This document shows positions 16,012 to 23,412 of a DNA stretch of 64,000 bases, in pieces. The DNA comes from Bacillus timonensis. Its GTDB lineage: Bacteria; Bacillota; Bacilli; Bacillales; Bacillaceae_L. The notes beneath the pieces are model-generated. The model ran no database searches, was not told where the DNA came from, and was given only the letters and a program-made list of their open reading frames with translations. Position numbers and translations under genes: made by a program. Position 1 is the first letter of the stretch; every line of letters starts with the position of its first letter. Location of the stretch: the NCBI GenBank assembly GCA_020171895.1, contig JAIVAN010000005.1:124001-188000 (forward strand). Direction: 5' to 3'.

Positions 16012-16430
16012 TTTTGTCCAGTCAAAAGAAGAATTCGCTCCATCAAAAGTAGAATGAAGTCCACTATATCCGTTCCAAAGAAGAGTTTTGTCCATCATAA
16101 GAAGGATGAAGTCCGCTATATCCGCTCCAAAGAAGAGTTTTGTCCATCATAAGAAGGATGAAGTCCGCTATATCCGCTCCAAAGAAGAGTTTTGTCCTTC
16201 ATAAGTAGAATGAAGTCCGCTATATCCGCTCCAAAGAAGAGTTTTGTCCTTCATAAGTAGAATGAAGTCCACTATATCCGTTCCAAAGAAGAGTTTTGTC
16301 CATCATAAGTAGAATGAAGTCCGCTATGTGCACTCCTTTGAAGAATTCAGTCCCTTATAGGAAAGATAAACTCCACATTATTCACTCAAAGTAGATTTAG
16401 CTCTTTTACAAGCAGAATGAATTCCTAGCG
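16012..16430. repeat. 52-bp tandem repeat array, decaying at both ends
   Basis: Unit starts (TTTTGTCC) occur at 16086, 16138, 16190, 16242 and 16294, a strict 52-bp period. Each unit contains two related halves ending in GTCC (AGAAGGATGAAGTCC and AAGAAGAGTTTTGTCC). An extra half unit lies at 16012-16085, and diverged halves continue to about 16430. The period is not a multiple of three and stops interrupt all frames, so it is non-coding. Confidence 0.85.
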
Positions 16431-16615
16431 AGCCCTATAAAACACTTCTAGCAAAAATTCAGCGACCTACATTCTTCTACTTTCCAACTGTAAAATGCAC
16501 CTTTCAAAGATAGTTCCAATTCCCCTTTTTCTTCCAATCGATTTCTGATAAAAAAAGATTGTAGTGTCCGTCAACCGGCAGTATGATAAAGGTTGATTGA
16601 GAGGGGAAAAGGTCG

Positions 16616-19201
16616 ATGAACAGAAAAAAATATCTTGCTTTACTTTTACTATTTACGATTTTTACGAGTGTATTGCCACAAGTAGCAAGTGCTGCTGACG
16701 TCACAAAATATGACGAAACAAAAACGAACTTAGACTTAAGTAAGACGATTACGTGGTATCCTGTTCCAATTTTAAAGAGTGAAAATAATAGTTGGGCTCC
16801 GTATGATGGACTTCCAACAAATCAGCATACACTCTCTACTAAACTAGTAGACGATCTAACCGTACTAGAAGCTGGGAAGCAAGATGATGTTCAATCGAAT
16901 GCATATGTACAATTCCCAACACAACTTCCATCTTTAGAAGGTGGTCTTCTTACTAAAGCAACTTTCATCATGATTGAGGAAAACAAACCGACTTCTTGGG
17001 ATTATTACGGAAGTGTTTATAAAAATACAGAATACACTGTTCACGGTGTGGAGAAGCAATGGGATCCAGAGACAGCAACGTGGCAAACTCAGCCTGAGCT
17101 ATCAAGTCCAATTGCCTCAACGACTGGGTGGATGGGGACTGACAGCGGGTATTACAACTGGGATGTAACTTCGCTAATTGCGGGTTGGTATGTTAATCAA
17201 GCGCAAATACATGATATTGCGGTTACATCTATACTCGAAAACAGTTTACGACGTTTTCACAAAGGTAGTGGTCACTCAACAAAAACAACTTCACCACGCC
17301 TTCTAATTCAATATTCACCAAAACCTAGCATTTCAAGCGCAGTAGCTTATGATCACGGTGCAAAAAGTGGAAAAGGGCATGTGAACCTGCAGTGGTACAG
17401 TGTGCCAGGAGCTGTTGGATACAAAGTTCTTATTTTTGACGGAAAATCATATATCCCATTTGATGTTGGAAATGTGACAAATTGGAGTACAGCAAACAAA
17501 GGGATTTGGCCAACAACCGAAAACATCGAAAACGGTCATACTCAATTAAAAACGGATGGATCAGGTACAGAATTATCTGACGACCCAAGTCGAGTTTATT
17601 TGGCCAATGGTGGAAACAAAGCATCTCATTACTCGTTTAAAATTGTCGCCTATAACCAATACGGAGAGAGTATGAGTGATGAAATTAATCGAGTGATTCC
17701 AGATACAACGCCGCCTGCACAAGTGAAGAACGTTTCGGTTCATCCTGATAAACAAAATTTCACGATTAGTTGGACACCAGTCGATGATGCGAATAGTTAC
17801 CGCATACATGTGGGGACGTTTGCAGGTGGCAGAAACATCGTAAACGGGGCTGCCACAACAGAAGCAGCATATACAGTGCCAACGACACTAGAGGCAGGTA
17901 CGACCTATTTCGTTGAGGTCATCAGTGTCGACTCGGTTGGCAATGCATCAAGCCCCGTTACTTGGGTGGGGAGTGCAGCCAATCCATTTGATGCAATGAT
18001 TACTTCATACTCTGTGCCATTTGAACTTCAAGCAGGAGTTCCTGTCACGTTAAGTGTGACTCTTATTAATAAAGGTGCTAAAGCTTGGACAGCTGGAACT
18101 ACTTTTACATTTCAAGATCCTGTATCAGCGGAAATTGCATTGCCTTACGAGGTGAAAACTGGGGAAAGTATTACACTCTCGCACAGTTGGACACCTAATG
18201 TGATTGGCCAGTTTTCCATAAAAGGTCAAATGAAAGCAGGAACGTTGAGTTTTGGAGATATTTTATCTGAAGTGAGAACAGTAAAAGATACGATTAAACC
18301 AAATGTGATGCTACATCCAATTTTGAGTAATGAAAATGAAGTCACGATTACAGGAAGTTTATCTGATGCAACGCTTGAAAGCTATGAGCTACGAGTGAAA
18401 GGGTTATCTGACAGTAATTGGAAGATGATTTCAACTGGGCTGACAGCGAAATCTAATGAAGTTCTCGGTGTTTGGAACACAGAGAATGTGCCAACAGGAA
18501 TTTACCAGGTACAACTCATTGCGCGTGACAAAGCTGGAAATGAACAGACTGACATTCAAATAATTGAGATAAAGCAGTGGAAGAAGGATGCGACTGTTGA
18601 AGCTATAACAGCGATCTCTATGCTGCCTTCGGTTGAAAAAATAACACTTCAGGATGAGACTTTAGTCAAAAATGCCCGTGCACTTGTAGAATTGGTAAAA
18701 ACATACGGTGCCAAGGATTCGGACATTTCCAATCTTGAAGTCTTAAAGAAAGCGGAGGAACGAATTTTCATTCTATCTCAAAGTGGTTGGAAAACCATTG
18801 AAGGGAAAAAGTATTACGTTAGCCCAACTACTGGATTAAGTGTTGTTGGTTGGCTGAAATACGATGGGAAATGGTATTTCTTTGATAGCACTGGCATGAT
18901 GAAAACAGGCTGGGTGAAGGATGGTAGTAAGTGGTACTATCTGAATGGTGATGGCTCAATGCACACCGGCTGGTTAAAGGACGGTGGTAAGTGGTATTAC
19001 TTAAACAGCGATGGCTCGATGCGAGTAGGTTGGTTGAAGTATGGCAGCTCTTGGTATTACTTAGATGGTAATGGAGCAATGGCAACGGGCTGGCGCAAGG
19101 TAAACAACAAATGGTACTATTTTTACAGTGGTGGAAACATGGCTTTTAATACAACAATTCAAGGCTATCGACTTGGTTCTGACGGAGCTTGGATTAAATA
19201 A
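16616..19201 (+). CDS. Large secreted surface protein: DNRLRE-like, FN3 domains and wall-binding repeats
   Basis: Signal peptide 1-27 (VASA-AD). Residues about 50-235 resemble the DNRLRE beta-sandwich found at the start of WapA/RHS-type wall proteins (the VTSLIAGWY...SPRLLIQYS segment). Fibronectin-III-like domains follow: about 240-365 and 370-460 (TTPPAQVKNVSVHPD...FTISWTPVDDANSYRIHV), an Ig-like domain about 465-560, and another beta domain about 565-660. Six wall-binding repeats occupy 724-861, with the cap GYRLGSDGAWIK. No enzyme motif, RHS repeat or toxin tip was seen, so an adhesin or stalk role is the most that can be said. AGGGGAAAAGG precedes the ATG; a strong terminator follows. 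Confidence 0.82.
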   Translation: MNRKKYLALLLLFTIFTSVLPQVASAADVTKYDETKTNLDLSKTITWYPVPILKSENNSWAPYDGLPTNQHTLSTKLVDDLTVLEAGKQDDVQSNAYVQFPTQLPSLEGGLLTKATFIMIEENKPTSWDYYGSVYKNTEYTVHGVEKQWDPETATWQTQPELSSPIASTTGWMGTDSGYYNWDVTSLIAGWYVNQAQIHDIAVTSILENSLRRFHKGSGHSTKTTSPRLLIQYSPKPSISSAVAYDHGAKSGKGHVNLQWYSVPGAVGYKVLIFDGKSYIPFDVGNVTNWSTANKGIWPTTENIENGHTQLKTDGSGTELSDDPSRVYLANGGNKASHYSFKIVAYNQYGESMSDEINRVIPDTTPPAQVKNVSVHPDKQNFTISWTPVDDANSYRIHVGTFAGGRNIVNGAATTEAAYTVPTTLEAGTTYFVEVISVDSVGNASSPVTWVGSAANPFDAMITSYSVPFELQAGVPVTLSVTLINKGAKAWTAGTTFTFQDPVSAEIALPYEVKTGESITLSHSWTPNVIGQFSIKGQMKAGTLSFGDILSEVRTVKDTIKPNVMLHPILSNENEVTITGSLSDATLESYELRVKGLSDSNWKMISTGLTAKSNEVLGVWNTENVPTGIYQVQLIARDKAGNEQTDIQIIEIKQWKKDATVEAITAISMLPSVEKITLQDETLVKNARALVELVKTYGAKDSDISNLEVLKKAEERIFILSQSGWKTIEGKKYYVSPTTGLSVVGWLKYDGKWYFFDSTGMMKTGWVKDGSKWYYLNGDGSMHTGWLKDGGKWYYLNSDGSMRVGWLKYGSSWYYLDGNGAMATGWRKVNNKWYYFYSGGNMAFNTTIQGYRLGSDGAWIK

Positions 19202-19209
19202 CTATGGTA

Positions 19210-19247
19210 ACGTCTGAGGGAAAATAATGGCCTCAGGCGTTTTTTTG
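19210..19247 (+). terminator. Terminator of the DNRLRE/FN3 protein gene
   Basis: ACGTCTGAGG/CCTCAGGCGT with an 11-nt loop, then seven T. Confidence 0.9.
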
Positions 19248-19336
19248 TTGTTTTCTAAAAAGGAGAACAATATTCGAGGTTTGTCCTCAATTGTCGACAA
19301 AAACTTGTAAGATTTTATGAAAAAATGATTTACATT

Positions 19337-19397
19337 AAGGAGGCGTGGTGCTAGAATTCTTTTGTATTCAAAAAATGAACGTAATCAAAAACTGAAC
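19337..19397 (+). promoter_or_regulatory. licA leader: upstream mini-ORF overlapping a direct repeat
   Basis: AAGGAGG (19337-19343) precedes a GTG-initiated 15-codon frame (19348-19395), which stops 16 nt before licA. Within it lie two 13-bp direct repeats, TCAAAAAATGAAC (19368) and TCAAAAACTGAAC (19385), spaced 17 bp. They may be operator half-sites for the winged-helix domain fused to LicA. Both readings are inference. Confidence 0.4.
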
Positions 19398-19411
19398 AAA
19401 CAGGAGGAACT

Positions 19412-21277
19412 ATGGACGATCAATTTAAAGTTCTTGAAGTGATAAATAAACAATCGAATCTAAGTCAGAAAAAAATATCCGAGCTATGTGATATTTCCTC
19501 TGGAAAAGTAAATTACATTATAAATGAAATGATCACAAATGGTTATCTTGTGACTGAAAAAAGTGGGAGAAACACAAATTATTTTTTAACGGAAGCTGGA
19601 GTCGAGTTTCTAAAACAAGGCATTGAAACCTTTCAGGATAAAAAAGTGAACATTCATACACAGTCGAATAAGGAAATTAAGCAGGCGGTTATTTTAACAG
19701 CTGGTACTCAAAAGGATTTTGACACACCAGTGAGCTTGTTACCAATTGGCGAAACAACGTTATTTCAACGTAACTTAGATATTTTAAAAGAAAATGGGAT
19801 TGAGAAGTTTGTAGTCGTTACTGGCTATAAAAAGGAAGCGTTCAATTTTCTAGAAAACATTCCCAATGTACATCTTGTAGAAAATAAGAAGTATAAATGG
19901 ACGGGATCAATGGCGTCTTTAGCACTCGCAGCGGAGTATATTACAGACGATTTCTTATTAGTCGAGCACGATGTTTTGACGGAAGAAAATACTTTCAAGC
20001 GTTTAATTGATCACAATCAACGTGATTGTGCGCTTTTAACAAGTGAAAGTGGATCGGGTGATGAAGCATTTGTTGAGCTTCGAAACGGTTATCTTTACAA
20101 GGTTTCAAAGGATATTCATCAATTTAACCGCATTGATGGAGAGATGGTTGGATTAAGTAAGCTATCGTATGAAGTGTTTCAAAAAATGATTCATGAGTTT
20201 AAGGAAAATAAGAATCCATATTTAAACTATGAGTACTTATTGCTTGATGTTGCGCGTCAATACAATATTGGCTATGTGAAGATTAATGACCTTGTTTGGG
20301 CAGAAATTGATACGAAGGAGCACTATCAACATGTCATTAACACGGTGTATCCAAAACTAAAGCGTAAGGAAGCGGAATTTAAAGAAAATCAGATTAAAGA
20401 CTTTTTAACTGAAGCTTTAGAAATTCCTAGAGAAGATATTTTAAGCGTTGAGCCGTTCGGAGGTTTGACAAATAAGAACTTCAAAATGGTGTTAAGTAAC
20501 GAAAAAGAATATGTGCTTCGTATTCCTGGTAACGGAACAGATAAGATGATCAATCGTTTTGATGAAAAAGTAAATTCAAAGCTTGCAAATTCAGTTGGAA
20601 TCGATGCACCTCTTATCTATATCAATGCTGAAACAGGTGTGAAAATCTCTGAAATTATTGAGAATGCTGAAACACTTAATCCGAAAACAGCAAAGCGTGA
20701 AGATAATATGATTTTAACGTCTGATATTTTAAGGAAGCTTCATCATTCTAATCTTCCAATGAAAAACATCTTTGATATTTCGGATAAAATTGAGCAATAT
20801 GAAGAAATTATGGCTGAAGTAAACGGACAGAAATATGAAGGCTATGACCGAGTAAGAGAGCAGGTTATGGAGATTATCCGCATGTACAAGAAAATGGACA
20901 TTGACTTATTGCCATGTCATAACGATGCACTTGCTGAGAACTTCGTAAAAAGCGGTGAAGACAAGATTTATTTGATCGACTGGGAATACGGTGGACTGAA
21001 TGATCCGATGTGGGATCTTGCGGCACACTCGCTCGAATGTGAATTTTCACAAGAAGATGAGGAGTTATTTCTATCGCTTTATTTTGAAGGGGAAGAAATT
21101 CCTGAAGAAATTCATACAAGAATTTTGATTCATAAAATTTTCCAAGACTTCTTGTGGAGTATCTGGACGATTTTAAAAGAAGCGAAAGGGGACGATTTTG
21201 GAACTTACGGAATCGACCGCTTCAATCGTGCTATTAAAAATATAGAAAAATTAAAAATAGGGGAGAGAGTTTTATGA
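19412..21277 (+). CDS. licA: LicA-type choline kinase fused to a winged-helix domain and a degenerate nucleotidyltransferase domain
   Basis: Three domains are visible. Residues 1-80 form a MarR-like winged helix (SQKKISELCDISSGKVNYII, then a wing with RNTNYFLTEAG). Residues 90-325 match a nucleotidyltransferase fold, but the LAAGxGxR signature is degraded to ILTAGTQKDFDTP, so catalysis is doubtful. Residues 340-621 are a choline/ethanolamine kinase with the Brenner motif CHNDALAENF (His503, Asp505, Asn510) and the metal ligand LIDWEYGG (Asp523). It phosphorylates choline using ATP. The stop overlaps the licB start by 4 nt. AGGAGG precedes ATG. The fused DNA-binding domain suggests self-regulation according to choline or nucleotide status (inference). 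Confidence 0.88.
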   Translation: MDDQFKVLEVINKQSNLSQKKISELCDISSGKVNYIINEMITNGYLVTEKSGRNTNYFLTEAGVEFLKQGIETFQDKKVNIHTQSNKEIKQAVILTAGTQKDFDTPVSLLPIGETTLFQRNLDILKENGIEKFVVVTGYKKEAFNFLENIPNVHLVENKKYKWTGSMASLALAAEYITDDFLLVEHDVLTEENTFKRLIDHNQRDCALLTSESGSGDEAFVELRNGYLYKVSKDIHQFNRIDGEMVGLSKLSYEVFQKMIHEFKENKNPYLNYEYLLLDVARQYNIGYVKINDLVWAEIDTKEHYQHVINTVYPKLKRKEAEFKENQIKDFLTEALEIPREDILSVEPFGGLTNKNFKMVLSNEKEYVLRIPGNGTDKMINRFDEKVNSKLANSVGIDAPLIYINAETGVKISEIIENAETLNPKTAKREDNMILTSDILRKLHHSNLPMKNIFDISDKIEQYEEIMAEVNGQKYEGYDRVREQVMEIIRMYKKMDIDLLPCHNDALAENFVKSGEDKIYLIDWEYGGLNDPMWDLAAHSLECEFSQEDEELFLSLYFEGEEIPEEIHTRILIHKIFQDFLWSIWTILKEAKGDDFGTYGIDRFNRAIKNIEKLKIGERVL

Positions 21278-22248
21278 ACTTTCTAAAAAACAAAGGCTTC
21301 TTTTATGGAATGTTTTCAGGTTTTACATGGGCGCTTGATACCGTTCTAATCGGATTTGTTTTATCACAAACATTATTTTTATCGACAGCAGAAATTATCT
21401 TTTTAGCACCGCTTATTAGTACGTTTTTACATGATGCATTATCAAGTGTATGGATGATGTTATTCCTTGGCTTCCGTGGTGAATTAAAAACGGCACTATC
21501 TAAGGTAACAACTCGTAGTGGACGCTTTGTGTTACTTGGAGCTTTCTTAGGTGGACCAATTGGTATGACATTTTACGTATTAGCTGTTAAGTATTTAGGT
21601 GCTGGAATGGCAGCTTCTATTTCTGCAGTATATCCAGCTGTAGGAGCGTTGTTCGCATTTTTATTAATTAAAGATCGTTTGTCATTTAAAAACTGGGTAG
21701 GATTATTTATTAGTATTCTGTTCATCTTCCTAATGGGCTACTCAGGTGGCGCTTTTGATTCACCAAATATCGTGTTAGGATTTATCTTTATTTTAATCTG
21801 TGTATTTGGTTGGGGTATGGAGTGCGTTATTTTAGCGTATGGTATGAAGGATGATGAGATTTCTCCAGAGCATGCGTTACAATTACGTCAATTATTATCA
21901 GCTGTAACTTATGCAATTGTGATTTTACCTGTATTTGGTGGATACAAGTTTTTAGGAACAGTCGTGATGAGCCCTGAGATGTTGTGGATTGCTCTAATTG
22001 CTTTATTTGGTACTTTATCTTATGTATACTATTACAAGGCTATCTACACACTAGGACCTACAAGAGCAATGGCGTTAAATATTACGTATGCGTCATGGTC
22101 AATTATTTTAGGATTCTTAATTTTTGGAAGCCCAATTACAGCTAAAATTATGTTCTTTAGCTTAATGATTATCATTGGATCTGTCATTACGGTTGCAAAG
22201 CCAGAGGAACTTTCAATTAAACGATGGATCGGTAAGGGAGCCGCATAA
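21274..22248 (+). CDS. licB: LicB-type choline permease (DMT/EamA family)
   Basis: A ten-helix drug/metabolite-transporter superfamily protein of 324 residues with two EamA halves. The internal similarity is visible around GAFLGGPIGMTFYVLAVKYLGAGMA and ALFGTLSYVYYYKAIYTLGP. The opening segment GFFYGMFSGFTWALDTVLIG is typical of LicB proteins, which import choline in pneumococcus and Haemophilus. Its ATG overlaps the licA stop (ATGA), and licC starts 3 nt after its stop, so the three genes are translationally coupled. The function is set by context as much as by sequence, because EamA proteins carry varied substrates. Confidence 0.9.
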   Translation: MNFLKNKGFFYGMFSGFTWALDTVLIGFVLSQTLFLSTAEIIFLAPLISTFLHDALSSVWMMLFLGFRGELKTALSKVTTRSGRFVLLGAFLGGPIGMTFYVLAVKYLGAGMAASISAVYPAVGALFAFLLIKDRLSFKNWVGLFISILFIFLMGYSGGAFDSPNIVLGFIFILICVFGWGMECVILAYGMKDDEISPEHALQLRQLLSAVTYAIVILPVFGGYKFLGTVVMSPEMLWIALIALFGTLSYVYYYKAIYTLGPTRAMALNITYASWSIILGFLIFGSPITAKIMFFSLMIIIGSVITVAKPEELSIKRWIGKGAA

Positions 22249-22251
22249 TAA

Positions 22252-22956
22252 ATGAGAGCTATACTATTAGCTGCAGGTATGGGAACAAGACTACGTCCGT
22301 TAACGTTAACAACGCCAAAAAGCTTAGTTGAAGTAAACGGAACTCCGATGCTAGAGAGGCAAATCGAGTTTTTACAAGAAATTGGAGTAGACGAAATTAT
22401 CGTCGTAACAGGTTATTTAAAAGAAAAGTTTGATTACCTTGTTGAAAAGTACGGTGTGAAGCTTGTTCATAACGATAAATATGATGTGTATAACAACATT
22501 TATACGATGTATTTAGTGAGGAATTATTTACCTAATTCGTATGTCATTGATGCTGATAATTACTTGCACCGAAATTTCTTACTTCAAAAGCCAGAAACTT
22601 CGTTATACTTTAGTGCGATTAAACAGGATATTAAAGACGAATGGTTAATTAAATTCGATACGGAAACAAATAAAATATACGACATTGAAATCGCTGACGG
22701 TGGAGAGGACTATATCTTGTGTGGAATCTCCTATTGGTCACAAGTAGACGGTGAAACGATCGTCAACCGTTTAGAAGAAACCATCGAAAGTGGCAGCTTT
22801 GAGAATCTCTATTGGGACCACATTGTCAAAGACCACCTTTATGAGTTAAACGTTCACATTCACAAAATTCAACCGGACGACAGCTTCGAAATTGACTCAC
22901 TTGAAGATCTTGAAAAAGTAAACCAACAACTGAAGCGCCTAGTCCTAACGAAATAG
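22252..22956 (+). CDS. licC: LicC, CTP:phosphocholine cytidylyltransferase
   Basis: Makes CDP-choline from CTP and phosphocholine. The 234-residue chain has the nucleotide-binding signature LAAGMGTRLRPLT (6-18) with TPKSLVEVNG. It also has VTGYLKEKFDYL, HNDKYDVYNNIY, SYVIDADNYL (metal-binding Asp pair) and NLYWDHIVKD, all in the positions seen in pneumococcal LicC as I recall it. These segments separate LicC from generic sugar nucleotidyltransferases. It is the last gene of the licABC unit, followed by a strong terminator. CDP-choline would feed the LicD protein at 52.8 kb. Confidence 0.93.
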   Translation: MRAILLAAGMGTRLRPLTLTTPKSLVEVNGTPMLERQIEFLQEIGVDEIIVVTGYLKEKFDYLVEKYGVKLVHNDKYDVYNNIYTMYLVRNYLPNSYVIDADNYLHRNFLLQKPETSLYFSAIKQDIKDEWLIKFDTETNKIYDIEIADGGEDYILCGISYWSQVDGETIVNRLEETIESGSFENLYWDHIVKDHLYELNVHIHKIQPDDSFEIDSLEDLEKVNQQLKRLVLTK

Positions 22957-22969
22957 AACTTTATATCCA

Positions 22970-23005
22970 AATCCCCCAAGGCTGAAGCCTTTGGGGGATT
23001 TTTTG
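22970..23005 (+). terminator. Terminator of the lic operon
   Basis: AATCCCCCAA-GGC/GCCTTTGGGGGATT with a TGAA loop and six T. Confidence 0.93.
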
Positions 23006-23009
23006 TGCA

Positions 23010-23055
23010 TTCGACAGGTGCCCGCATTCGACAGGTGCCTGGCACCTGTCGAATG
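23010..23055. repeat. REP-like palindrome, one and a half copies in tandem
   Basis: A half copy (23010-23023) is followed by a complete copy, 23025-23055, an essentially perfect 31-bp inverted repeat with arms CATTCGACAGGTGCC/GGCACCTGTCGAATG. It directly follows the lic terminator. Confidence 0.8.
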
Positions 23056-23412
23056 CTCCACACACATCCACACAAATAGCTATTTCACTTTCAAAGCTCT
23101 GAATTCCTTGGTGCTATTGACTTTGGAGAAGCTAGGAGGGATTTGAAGTTATCTATATCGGTAAAGATTTTTCGACAAGTGCCTGGCACCTACGGTTTTG
23201 TCGAAAAAATACTAAAATCTTACCATATGGAATCTCTGAAAAAGGGAGAGATTGAGTCGTTATTTGTGGTATGATAGTTTGTAGGTATTTGTCATATTAT
23301 TGGTAGATTACGAGAGTTTGCTCGGAATTTAGATGAGAAGCTCACGGTCTTTGAAAATTGCTAGTAAACTATCCACTTAATAGACTATGAATCTTTGTAA
23401 GGGGGGAATAAA
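23056..23412. other. Intergenic stretch with a degenerate REP-like copy
   Basis: Holds a diverged palindrome (about 23168-23207: TTTTTCGACA...TGTCGAAAAA around a GTGCCTGGCACC centre). An extended -10-like TGGTATGAT ends at 23275, about 137 nt before the next gene, but without a convincing -35. No coding frame is supported. Confidence 0.45.

Noticed and set aside
16012-16430. 52-bp tandem array as a possible CRISPR
   Set aside because: Units are contiguous, with no unique spacers, and the halves are related; no cas genes are present.
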